A stretch of 64,000 bases of DNA, from the NCBI GenBank assembly GCA_018004935.1, contig JAGNBF010000014.1:35015-99014 (forward strand). Reading direction: 5' to 3'. The position numbers were made by a program, and so were the translations under genes. Origin of the DNA: Chloroflexota bacterium. GTDB taxonomy: Bacteria > Chloroflexota > Anaerolineae > Promineifilales > Promineifilaceae. The notes beneath the pieces were generated by a model. That model searched no databases. It was given only the letters and a program-made list of their open reading frames with translations, and was not told the origin of the DNA. Each line of letters starts with the position of its first letter. Position 1 is the first letter of the stretch. Of this stretch, positions 39,468 to 47,735 are shown in pieces.

Positions 39468-41174
39468 TCATCGGGAGCCATACTCACTTTCCAGGGACAC
39501 GGCAAACGAACCGACAATAAGTGGGGTTGTACCATCCCAAAGGACAGGCGAATTCGCAGGTAGACGGCGGTTTTGGAGGAATGTGCCGTTTGTACTATTA
39601 AGATCGATCACTTCAATAAGATTCCCGCGTCGTTGGACTTTGCAATGATGACGCGATGTACGCGGCCCATCCAACACCATGGTTGCATCTGGAGCGCGTC
39701 CAATCAAGATAGGTTCACTGGCAATTACCACACGATCGGGAATTCCTTGCGGACAGGTGAGAAAATGTTTCACTGAAACCTGGGTCGTGCCGATAGACGG
39801 TTTGGCTGGTGGTGCGACGGGTGACGACGAAGGTATTTGTGCCGGGAGCGGTTGCCCTTTCGCCGGTGAAGAGGTGGGAGCGGGTGTGGCCGGACGATTA
39901 TCAACCAGGGTTAAGGAGAAAGGGCCAAAACGCACCAGAGTATTTGGCAACCATTGGTAATACTTATCTGGTTCAAGTTTGACTTCGCCTAAAAAAGTGC
40001 CGTTCATGCTACGCAAATCACGGATGAGAACCTGGTTGTTACGCAACAATATTTCGCAGTGCCGTTTAGAGACATACCGTTCATTAGGCTTATCTAAAAT
40101 AATATCGGCCGGGGATTGTCGGCCAACGACAAGCGGTTGATCGCCCAAAGGTTGGGTTTTGGGTTCCCATTTGTCTTGATACGCTACGCGAATAAAGTAA
40201 GGTTCACGAATGCCTGAGGCGGGCGGTGTGCCTGCTTCTTCCAGCGGAGGAGGGGGGGGTGGCTCGTTGGCAATGGGTGTGGAGATGGTGGAGCGCCCAA
40301 CCTTGTTTTCCTGGAGTAAAGCGTCCAAACTCTGGACAACTTCACCGGCATTGGCGGGACGGCGATGCAGTTCTACGGCCATGAGGCGGCGGACGAGGTT
40401 ATCTAATTGGACAGGTACAGTGGGCAGATGGGCTTTGAGGGAAACGGGTGTCCCAGAACGGTGATATTGCACGGCATCGAACAAGTTGCGAATCGGAAAG
40501 GGACGCTGGCCAGTGCAGGCTTCGTAGATCATGACCCCCAAGGAGTACAGGTCAGTGCGGCCATCCACTTCTTTGCCCAGGCATTGTTCTGGAGACATGT
40601 AGGCAGGTGTGCCCACGCTGACCCCTTTTTGTGTTTCCAGGATACTGTTGTTAACCAGTTTTACTAAACCAAAATCGGTGACAACGGCCCGGTAAGGAAT
40701 GTGGGGTTCAATGCTTTGAGTGAGTAGAATGTTATCTGGTTTGAGGTCGCGGTGATAAACACCTTGTTTATGGGAAAAATCTAACACCTGGGCGATCTGG
40801 ATGAAGATTTGTAGGACTTCGTATAAGGGCAGGCCCGATTTGTGTTCGCGCAGGAGTTGCCGCATGCTAGGGCCTTCAATGCAATCCATCATCAGGTAAA
40901 AACTTTCTTCAAAGGCACCAAAATTGAAGACGTTGGCGATGTTGGGGTGTTTGAGGCGGGCGGCGATACGGGCTTCCTGGAGAAATCGTTCGTAGAAGCC
41001 AGGCTGACGGGCCAATTCAGGGCGCATGATCTTGATGGCGGCGTAGCTTTGTAGTTCAGGATGAAAAGCACGCAGAACGATACCCATACCACCTTGACCG
41101 ATGAGTTCTTGAATTTGAAAATTATTGATGACTTTGCCAATAAAGGCTTCGTTCTCGGGAGTGGTTGTGCTCAT
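39468..41174 (-). CDS. Serine/threonine protein kinase with two FHA domains
   Basis: 568 residues, no membrane helix. Kinase domain about 17-280: IGQGGMGIVLRA loop, AIKIM Lys, HRDLKPDNILL catalytic loop, TDFGLVKL (DFG), GTPAYMSPEQ. Two forkhead-associated domains follow: about 340-425 (LVVGRQSPADIIL, SKRHCEI, DLRSMNGTFL) and about 465-560 (ILIGRAPDATMVL, TSRHHCKV, DLNSTNGTFLQN). FHA domains bind phosphothreonine, so it can read its own or another kinase output. Pro-rich linkers separate the domains. Substrates unknown. Confidence 0.95.
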   Translation of the reverse strand: MSTTTPENEAFIGKVINNFQIQELIGQGGMGIVLRAFHPELQSYAAIKIMRPELARQPGFYERFLQEARIAARLKHPNIANVFNFGAFEESFYLMMDCIEGPSMRQLLREHKSGLPLYEVLQIFIQIAQVLDFSHKQGVYHRDLKPDNILLTQSIEPHIPYRAVVTDFGLVKLVNNSILETQKGVSVGTPAYMSPEQCLGKEVDGRTDLYSLGVMIYEACTGQRPFPIRNLFDAVQYHRSGTPVSLKAHLPTVPVQLDNLVRRLMAVELHRRPANAGEVVQSLDALLQENKVGRSTISTPIANEPPPPPPLEEAGTPPASGIREPYFIRVAYQDKWEPKTQPLGDQPLVVGRQSPADIILDKPNERYVSKRHCEILLRNNQVLIRDLRSMNGTFLGEVKLEPDKYYQWLPNTLVRFGPFSLTLVDNRPATPAPTSSPAKGQPLPAQIPSSSPVAPPAKPSIGTTQVSVKHFLTCPQGIPDRVVIASEPILIGRAPDATMVLDGPRTSRHHCKVQRRGNLIEVIDLNSTNGTFLQNRRLPANSPVLWDGTTPLIVGSFAVSLESEYGSR

Positions 41175-41350
41175 AAGGTGTTTTTGTTACTGTTCAGTGC
41201 TTGAATGACGTTTGTTGATTATGATTGTATGTTAGTTAAAACGTCGGAACATCTCTGGTGTTTTATGAGGTTAATCAGTACTAGTATACACAAATCTACT
41301 ACTTTTGTGCGTTTTCCTGGTTTACATTTTCACGTAAAAGTGGGGTACCA

Positions 41351-41779
41351 ATGAGTCAGATGATGGATTTTCCTTATCAGTATGAATTGGATGTCGTTTT
41401 TCGCGATTTGGATGCGATGGGGCATGTGAATAATGCTGTTTATTTCACGTATCTGGAAACAGCCCGGTTACGTTATTTGAAGTATTTGTTGTCGTTGGAT
41501 GATCTTTTGCAGTTACCGGTTATTATGGCGGATGCGAGTTGTGCCTATAAATCGCCGACGTTTTATGGCGAGAGATTGGTGATAGGGGTAGGGATTAGCC
41601 GGTTTGGGGGGAAGAGTTTTGACATGGTGTATCAGGTGGAAACGGATCGCGGCCGCGTTGTGGCTGTAGCGAAAACAGTGCAGGTTATGTATGACTATGC
41701 CGCCGGTGCTACCATACCGGTGCCGGACTGGTTCAAAACGCGTGTGCACGAAGTCCAGGGAGAATGGTCACCATCATAA
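41351..41779 (+). CDS. Acyl-CoA thioesterase, 4HBT/YbgC-FadM type hotdog
   Basis: 142 residues. Signature VVFRDLDAMGHVNNAVYFTYLETAR (conserved D at DLDAMGHVNN) and a hotdog fold of about 135 residues. Hydrolyses acyl-CoA thioesters; chain-length preference cannot be told. Divergent from the kinase gene and convergent with aconitase X, whose stop is 3 bp away from its own. Confidence 0.88.
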   Translation: MSQMMDFPYQYELDVVFRDLDAMGHVNNAVYFTYLETARLRYLKYLLSLDDLLQLPVIMADASCAYKSPTFYGERLVIGVGISRFGGKSFDMVYQVETDRGRVVAVAKTVQVMYDYAAGATIPVPDWFKTRVHEVQGEWSPS

Positions 41780-41782
41780 AGT

Positions 41783-43522
41783 CTATACCAATGGGCGCAG
41801 AGTTACTTGCTCTCCTTGTCGGCGCAATTCAACCCGATCTCCAGAGAAAATCGTTTGGAAAATATGGGTTGGGAAGTTATAAGCATAAGGGATACCTTCT
41901 AAAGAGCAAGCGGGCGCACTTTGCTGATCCAGGTCTGTGTTGACAATAGCCACAGGCGCAACCCCTTTGTAATATAGTTCTAAAAGTACGTAGGGAGCAA
42001 CCGTAGAACCACTGCCTTTGGGGAAAATGGCAATTTTCCCGGCCATGCTTTGCCCGTTGGCTGGATGTCCTTCTTCTTCAATGACTCCATTGTCTCGATT
42101 TACGAAACCCAAAAAGGTGATAGGTGTTTCGGTAATAAATGCTTCACCGGTGATAATAAAATCACCCTGAGAGGGGAGACCGGAACCCGTGAAAGTGGAG
42201 GGGGTGGTTGGGGTAGGGGGAATGGGAGGTGGGGAATGGTGAAGTGCAGTGGTTTTGGGTGGGCGGACTGAGCCGGAGGGGCTGGTGGGCGTTTCTGGGG
42301 CAAGGGTTTGTGTGCCCGTGGCCAGGGCAAGGCAATCTGATAGGCGCATGACTGAGGTAGGGATGCCGTTGAGGCCAGATTTGATGTAATGTTCGGCTTT
42401 CATGGAGTTGGTGAGGATGTGTTTTACCCAGGTGGGGTCATAAGGCACAACTTCGGGGCAGGTGTTTTCGAGCAGGAGTGCGCCGCTGTCGCGGATGATG
42501 TCGGCCAGCCCTAGTTTTTCGGCGATGGTTTTGTTTTGGCTGGAGGTGAAGACCCAGAGGGGAATAGCCTCGACTCTGCGGCCGCGTAGTTGTTCTGCCA
42601 CAGCTTTGATTTCGCCGATGCTGGCCTGGGGGCAACCGATGACAATGAGGGAGATGGGTTGTTGCGGCCGCAAGGCCGTGTACCGCTCTTGTAGTTCCTT
42701 TTCGCCAAATAACAGCCGGTCCTGGAACTCCGCCGGGGGTCGTGGCCCACTGTTGTCCAGGTAGAGCAAGGGGCAACCATAGTTTGCGGCCGCGGCCGTC
42801 AGCGCTTTCTTTTGCTCATGACTCAATTCGGTGGGTAAACCTTTGATGGCCGGAATAGGGCCATACGGCATCCGCCAGGATGATTGCCGCTGTTTGCCAA
42901 TCCAATCCCCTAACAGAGAAAAATCGGTGGGATCTTCCAACTTTGTGGTGACAATAACCGCCAGGTTGGGGTGGCGATGGGTTTCATCAAGCAGGCCATA
43001 ACGAGGGGTATAACCGGTCAGGGCGGAGGCCAGGGCCGAAAGCCCGGACTCACGGTTAGTGAGCAAACCGGTGTAGGAATTGCCATAACAGATGGCATTG
43101 GATTCTGCCCAGGCGGCATTACCACTGATGACGACACCATCCCATTCATAAGGGGTACATGATTGAGTCGGTCGCACGCCTAATTTAACATAAGCCGCCA
43201 CAATCTCTTCACTTTGGGCCTTGAAATCGGGCACGGCAATCCGCATCAGGTCAAACTGGTTTAGATCACACCCTGCTGAATTTAGGGTAGTGGGTACAGC
43301 TACCTGGGCCTGGGTATCCTGGATGAGTTTCTGAAGAAAGAGGCGCAGGCCCAGCCCGCCAGTAAGAGGAGAAACGCCGGAAAGATGGGCGCTTTGAATA
43401 GGGATAAGTTCGGTAGCATTTGCGGCCGCGGCCAGGTCTAGTATCAGGCGCATAGCCATTTGCCGGGCAACCCCTTGTTCCCCGGCTAACATGGCTGACT
43501 GTGCATTATTTAAAGAGATCAT
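41783..43522 (-). CDS. Aconitase X, fused large and small domains
   Basis: 579 residues. Large domain about 1-400: GVRPTQSCTPYEWDG, GNAAWAESNAICYGNSY, MPYGPIPAIKG, LIVIGCPQASIGEI, LLENTCPEV and NSMKAEHYIKSGL. C122, C297 and C355 are the likely iron-sulfur ligands. A Pro/Thr linker (about 405-452) leads to the small DUF126-type domain, 453-579 (GEAFITETPITFLGFVNR, GQSMAGKIAIFPKGSGST with S492). Characterised aconitase X enzymes are cis-3-hydroxy-L-proline dehydratase (fused type) and phosphomevalonate dehydratase (archaeal two-subunit type). The start overlaps the kinase stop (ATGA), so translation is coupled to the sensor kinase. A UbiD-type decarboxylase lies 4 kb upstream. Confidence 0.88.
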   Translation of the reverse strand: MISLNNAQSAMLAGEQGVARQMAMRLILDLAAAANATELIPIQSAHLSGVSPLTGGLGLRLFLQKLIQDTQAQVAVPTTLNSAGCDLNQFDLMRIAVPDFKAQSEEIVAAYVKLGVRPTQSCTPYEWDGVVISGNAAWAESNAICYGNSYTGLLTNRESGLSALASALTGYTPRYGLLDETHRHPNLAVIVTTKLEDPTDFSLLGDWIGKQRQSSWRMPYGPIPAIKGLPTELSHEQKKALTAAAANYGCPLLYLDNSGPRPPAEFQDRLLFGEKELQERYTALRPQQPISLIVIGCPQASIGEIKAVAEQLRGRRVEAIPLWVFTSSQNKTIAEKLGLADIIRDSGALLLENTCPEVVPYDPTWVKHILTNSMKAEHYIKSGLNGIPTSVMRLSDCLALATGTQTLAPETPTSPSGSVRPPKTTALHHSPPPIPPTPTTPSTFTGSGLPSQGDFIITGEAFITETPITFLGFVNRDNGVIEEEGHPANGQSMAGKIAIFPKGSGSTVAPYVLLELYYKGVAPVAIVNTDLDQQSAPACSLEGIPYAYNFPTHIFQTIFSGDRVELRRQGEQVTLRPLV

Positions 43523-46029
43523 GGTTTTTCCTCAACTGCTGGCAAAATAAAACCAAACCGGCTCCCCTGCCCTGGTTCACTTTCGACAAACACCTGCCCA
43601 CCCAATTTTTCAATGATCCGCTGAACAATGGAAAGCCCCAACCCATGGCCCCTGGCGCGGCCGCGGTCTAAACGGGTGAAAGGGTGGAAGATACGAGCCT
43701 TTTGTTCGGCGGATAAACCTTGCCCATTATCTTGTAACCAAAAGGCTAACAGACCATCATCCCGCCAGGTTACTCCAAATTCCAGAGATGGGGGATGCCC
43801 ACCATACTTCAGGGCATTACTGACATAATTGATCCATACTTCTTCTAACCACGGCGAATACCCTAAAGCCAGGGGCCACTTTTCGGGCAAGGAGATGATA
43901 GCCTTTGTATCCGTGATCATAGGGGATAGGCGTGATAGGGTTTCACGAATAACCGTACCCATGGGTATGGCTTCCCGATATACCTCTTCACGGCGCACAC
44001 TAGACAAAATGAGCAACTCATTGATGATGTTATTCATTTTCTGGCCGCCCCGGAGAATCATATCCAAAAAGGTAAAACGTTCTTCTTCACTCAACAAGGC
44101 AAAATCGGCCACTAACATTTCACTATACCCCATGATCTGGGCTAAAGGGTTTTTCAGATCATGGGCGACAGTATGACCAAACGCATCTAGCTCTTCATTT
44201 TTTTCTCGGAGAAGGTTTGTTTGTTGTTCCAGGGATTGTTGGGCGTTCTTTTGGGCGGTAATATCGTGGAAAACCAGCACACCAACCTGTAATCCCTCGT
44301 TTAAACTTTTAGGTAAAGGGGAAGCATTATAGAGTAACCAGGTATCTTGGGACTTATCGCGGCCGCGGAGCCGCAACTCCATCCCTCTTATCACCCTCCC
44401 CTTAAGCGACTGAATCAACGGACTCTGCTCTGCCGGGCACAAGGTCTTCCCATCCGGTAAATAAAGACCATAATAATAGGTGCGTTCATCCAGACGAATG
44501 TGAGCCGCCTTTCCCCCTAACAACTTTTCCGCCGCCGGATTAAAAAGCAAATAACGCCCCGTCTCATCCGTCACAATAACACCTTCAGCCATACTATTCA
44601 AAATGGCTTCCAAAATCTGCGTTTGTTGGCGCAATGTTTGCTCCGAATGGGCTAGTTCGGCCGTTCGTTCCGCAACCCGTTGTTCCAATGATTCCGCATA
44701 ATCCTGCACCTGCCGTTCCGCCACCTTGCGCCGACTAATATCAGTAAACATCGCCAATGTGCCAATCGTTGTTCCTTCGGCATTCTTTTGCGGCAAGGTG
44801 TGCAACATCGTCACAATATGACGACCATCCCGTGTCACCAGAACACGTTCCTCATCCACCGGCTTACCCTGCAAAGCCATCTCGTAACCACCCCGCTGTA
44901 GTCGTTCCCGCGATTCCGGTGTGTAAAAATTACTCAGTGGCTGACCAATCAATTCTTCCGGTTGATACCCCAATACCTGGCTAAAGAGCCGATTGCAATT
45001 AAGAATCTCTGGCTGATTGAGCACATTTTTCGTCACAACAGACATAACGGGAGCGGCCTCAAAAAGCTCCTGATAGCGAATCTCCGTCTCTTTTTGACTA
45101 GTGATATCCTGATTAAAGGCGACCACACTAATCGGTTCCCCTTTCTCATTCCGTAAAAGCGTAACCGACGAAGTAACATAGCGACGTAAACCATGACGAT
45201 CTTGTTGCGCCAAGTCACCATACCAGAAACCAGCCGAGTGAAGCTGATATAAAAATTGTTGCCGTTTATCCGGCAATAAAACTGTATGAAGTATCTCATC
45301 AATCTGTTTGCCCATAACTTCATGACTGTGCCAGCCATAAATAGCCTCAGCCCCTTTATTCCAACTGGTAATATGGAAATTTAAATCGGTAGCGATTACA
45401 GCATCAGACACCTGTTGTAAAAGATTCGCCTGATACGTTGTTTGGGCCTGGGCAACCTCGGCTTCACGCAAAGCCTGAGTCAGAGTGCGTAAAGCCAGAT
45501 GTAAAACAACCGACAGAATGATGAGATTACTGACAATGCCTACCCAATAGGTCCATGGTGTTTCCTGATAAACGGGAACGAAACCCCCTTTCCAGGCCCA
45601 AAGTGCGGTGATAAAAGCACTTAGCACAATAAAGAGAAAACTGGCCCTGGCACTGAGAAGTAAGCCTGTGATTAAGGCGACAAGCAAATAACTGGGCAAT
45701 ACAGGACTATTCAGCCCCCCCTGCCAATGCACCAGAGCCGAAATACTAATCCACATAATGCTGACGAAAGCCCAACTGGCTAAATGGAGATACCCCCGGC
45801 GCAAAAGTTCCGCCCCCAACCCCAAGGGTAGCAACACAACAAGCATAGTCGCCAGACGTAGAAACCTGTTTTCACCTGGGTCAAAAAAAACAGCGATGAT
45901 ATTAGAAATAATGACGGTGAAAAAAGTAGCCCGTAAAATAAAATGAAACATCGCCGAACGACGTGCGTCTTCGTGAGCGTTATAGACACTTGCAGGCAAA
46001 CTCAGGAGAGAAAATAACCAACGAAACAT
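43519..46029 (-). CDS. Membrane PAS histidine kinase
   Basis: 836 residues from the ATG at 46029; the frame is open to 46167 but those codons come from a mobile repeat. Six or seven N-terminal membrane helices (about 25-190), then three PAS domains (about 205-325 ISDAVIATDLNFHITSWNKG; 330-450; 480-600 ILNSMAEGVIVTDETGRYLL). HisKA follows at about 630 (FGHTVAHDLKNPLAQIMGYS, phospho-acceptor His), and HATPase_c with VWINYVSNALKYGG, DNGQGLS and GHGLGLSIVQRIIEKLGG. No response regulator is adjacent, so it is an orphan. It overlaps aconitase X by four bases. Confidence 0.93.
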   Translation of the reverse strand: MFRWLFSLLSLPASVYNAHEDARRSAMFHFILRATFFTVIISNIIAVFFDPGENRFLRLATMLVVLLPLGLGAELLRRGYLHLASWAFVSIMWISISALVHWQGGLNSPVLPSYLLVALITGLLLSARASFLFIVLSAFITALWAWKGGFVPVYQETPWTYWVGIVSNLIILSVVLHLALRTLTQALREAEVAQAQTTYQANLLQQVSDAVIATDLNFHITSWNKGAEAIYGWHSHEVMGKQIDEILHTVLLPDKRQQFLYQLHSAGFWYGDLAQQDRHGLRRYVTSSVTLLRNEKGEPISVVAFNQDITSQKETEIRYQELFEAAPVMSVVTKNVLNQPEILNCNRLFSQVLGYQPEELIGQPLSNFYTPESRERLQRGGYEMALQGKPVDEERVLVTRDGRHIVTMLHTLPQKNAEGTTIGTLAMFTDISRRKVAERQVQDYAESLEQRVAERTAELAHSEQTLRQQTQILEAILNSMAEGVIVTDETGRYLLFNPAAEKLLGGKAAHIRLDERTYYYGLYLPDGKTLCPAEQSPLIQSLKGRVIRGMELRLRGRDKSQDTWLLYNASPLPKSLNEGLQVGVLVFHDITAQKNAQQSLEQQTNLLREKNEELDAFGHTVAHDLKNPLAQIMGYSEMLVADFALLSEEERFTFLDMILRGGQKMNNIINELLILSSVRREEVYREAIPMGTVIRETLSRLSPMITDTKAIISLPEKWPLALGYSPWLEEVWINYVSNALKYGGHPPSLEFGVTWRDDGLLAFWLQDNGQGLSAEQKARIFHPFTRLDRGRARGHGLGLSIVQRIIEKLGGQVFVESEPGQGSRFGFILPAVEEKP

Positions 46030-46054
46030 GGATACCCATCCGTAACAAAAAAGA

Positions 46055-46165
46055 GGGTCTTTGGGGATTTGTGGGGTACGGGCAACCCTTGTGGTTGCCC
46101 CACACGGGGCTGGCACAAGGCCAGCCCCTACATCTGGTGTTAACCCCCTGAATTCCCAAAGAACC
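46055..46165. mobile_element. 111-bp MITE-like element with perfect 8-bp target duplication
   Basis: Ends GGGTCTTTGGGGATTTGTGG and CTGAATTCCCAAAGAACC. Flanked by AAAAAAGA on both sides (46047-46054 and 46166-46173). Same family as 12161-12270, 20998-21107 and 36642-36750. Confidence 0.85.
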
Positions 46166-46357
46166 AAAAAAGATTATTGTTTTAAGCGGGATACTACTTT
46201 AGCACTATGTTACAACAGAATAGCTGGGGTTGGGTAAAGATAGGGAAATAAGTAAGGGATCTTGTTTAGATAACCAGCAAGTATGCCCCAGATTGAATTT
46301 AAGAATCCAGGAATTGGTACCAAATAAGGCGTGATTCAAAAGTTGGCAAACGGTGCT

Positions 46358-46500
46358 TAGTAATTGTTCGCAATTAACTTAGCGATTTGCTGTGGCCAGT
46401 CTCCTGACCGAGCCACAGCAGGTTATCAAGCGCGGCCGCGCTCGATAACCTGCACAGGAGAAAGTTCCCCGCCCCTGAGGTTAGGGTTCGGGGAACTCCG
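46358..46500. repeat. Composite intergenic repeat
   Basis: The 60-bp CGCAATTAACTTAGCG plus GGCCAGTCTCCTGACCG unit (as at 220-277), then GGTTATCAAGCGCGG / CCGCGCTCGATAACC, a 30-bp palindrome with one mismatch (46421-46450) centred on GCGGCCGC. This runs into AGGAGAAAGTTCCCCGCCCC, the reversed hairpin-element scaffold. The rest of 46166-46531 shows nothing. Confidence 0.7.
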
Positions 46501-46531
46501 AGTATACAATCGCCCTGGCGTCCGCCACAGA

Positions 46532-47521
46532 TCAACGCTCAAGAAGTGGGGGAATTACGTGTTGGGCTGAGGATGGGGGATCCTCATTGCTTTGGCGCCG
46601 TAATGATGCCGGTTTGCCCTCCCGCCAATGGACAAATTCCCGTACCGTATCATAGGCAAAATCAATATCGGTATGGGCGGCAAAGGTACGCAAAATCGCT
46701 TCCCAAATTTGTTGCTCATTGTTGCGCACCTGCCGGGGATCAATAAGATACCGTAAAGTCAGTAACACCCCATTGCTTACAACCTTGGTGTATACCGTGG
46801 GTCGGGTGTTGCCGTAGGAAATAACAAAACGTTGATCCGGTTCCAGCGCCTGTCGCCTGATGAGATCATCTACATCTGGTGCATATTCGGTCAAAATCGT
46901 CCCCAGCAGGGTTTTAGCCTTTTCCCAGGCACTTTCAAAGGTCAAAACAATAGGGATTTCATGCCAGATTAGCGGTAGCCCCTGAGTGTAATTGACAAAC
47001 ACATCACTAAAAACTTTGCCGTTGGGGACATGAATGATGCGTCCGGTGCTTTGTTCCGCCTGAATACGTTTACCAATCTCTAGTAGAGCAAACTCAAACA
47101 GGCGAATGTCAATCACATCACCGGCAAAGCCTTCGATCTCAATGCGATCCCCTACCTGAAACGGCTTCCGCCAGATGATGAAGAACCAGCCCGCCAGGTT
47201 TACGAGTACATCTTGTAAGGCAATGGCCAGACCCGCTGAGACCAGCCCTAGGTAGGTGGCGATGGTATGTACGCCGACTAACCAGATGCGCCCTACCAGA
47301 ATGAGACCTAAGATTGCCAGGGTGTATTGTGTTCCTTTGCGCCAGTTATAAAGGGCACGGGTATCTTGAGCATAGCGGCGGTGCACCAGGCGCATGATAA
47401 GCACCCGGGCCAGCCAGAGTAGTAAAAGGATTGCCAGAGAGTTCAGCAAATGGCTGAAGGTTTCGGCATTGATGTCTATACCAGAAAATCGGAAGAATAG
47501 TGCACGTAATGTTTCTGACAT
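46532..47521 (-). CDS. Small-conductance mechanosensitive channel, MscS family
   Basis: 329 residues from the ATG at 47521; the longer frame to 47581 is repeat-derived. Three or four membrane helices to about residue 130, with the pore helix and beta-domain signature GLVSAGLAIALQDVLVNLAGWFFIIWRKPFQVGDRIEI, then GDVIDIRLFEFALLEIG and a cytoplasmic alpha/beta tail. Protects against osmotic downshock. Same strand as ubiD but 214 bp away across repeats. Confidence 0.92.
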   Translation of the reverse strand: MSETLRALFFRFSGIDINAETFSHLLNSLAILLLLWLARVLIMRLVHRRYAQDTRALYNWRKGTQYTLAILGLILVGRIWLVGVHTIATYLGLVSAGLAIALQDVLVNLAGWFFIIWRKPFQVGDRIEIEGFAGDVIDIRLFEFALLEIGKRIQAEQSTGRIIHVPNGKVFSDVFVNYTQGLPLIWHEIPIVLTFESAWEKAKTLLGTILTEYAPDVDDLIRRQALEPDQRFVISYGNTRPTVYTKVVSNGVLLTLRYLIDPRQVRNNEQQIWEAILRTFAAHTDIDFAYDTVREFVHWREGKPASLRRQSNEDPPSSAQHVIPPLLER

Positions 47522-47551
47522 GGTGTAAATAAAATAAACCCTTAGACTGGT

Positions 47552-47725
47552 AATGTAGGGACAACCCTTGTGGTTGTCCACAGGGCAGGTATGAAGTCAG
47601 CCCCTACCCCATGAAATCCCCAGCCAGTGGAAAGGGGAGAAACCCACGGCGCGGTTCGGGGGCGGCCGCCCCCGAACCGCGCCGGAAAAAGTTCCCTGTC
47701 CCTGAGGCGGGGTTAGGGGTGGGGT
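47552..47725. repeat. Partial 110-bp element and reversed hairpin element, copy H
   Basis: 47552-47625: GGACAACCCTTGTGGTTGTC and CAGCCCCTACC piece. Then the scaffold in reverse with a perfect 16-bp stem GGCGCGGTTCGGGGGC (47648-47663 with 47668-47683) whose loop GGCC makes a GCGGCCGC. It ends in GGGGTTAGGGGTGGGG. A lone ACTGAACGCTTAC end follows at 47727-47739, overlapping the ubiD stop. Confidence 0.8.
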
Positions 47726-47735
47726 AACTGAACGC

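Noticed and set aside
41783-43522. Calling the aconitase X a TCA-cycle aconitase
   Set aside because: Domain pattern is DUF521/DUF126, not AcnA or AcnB.
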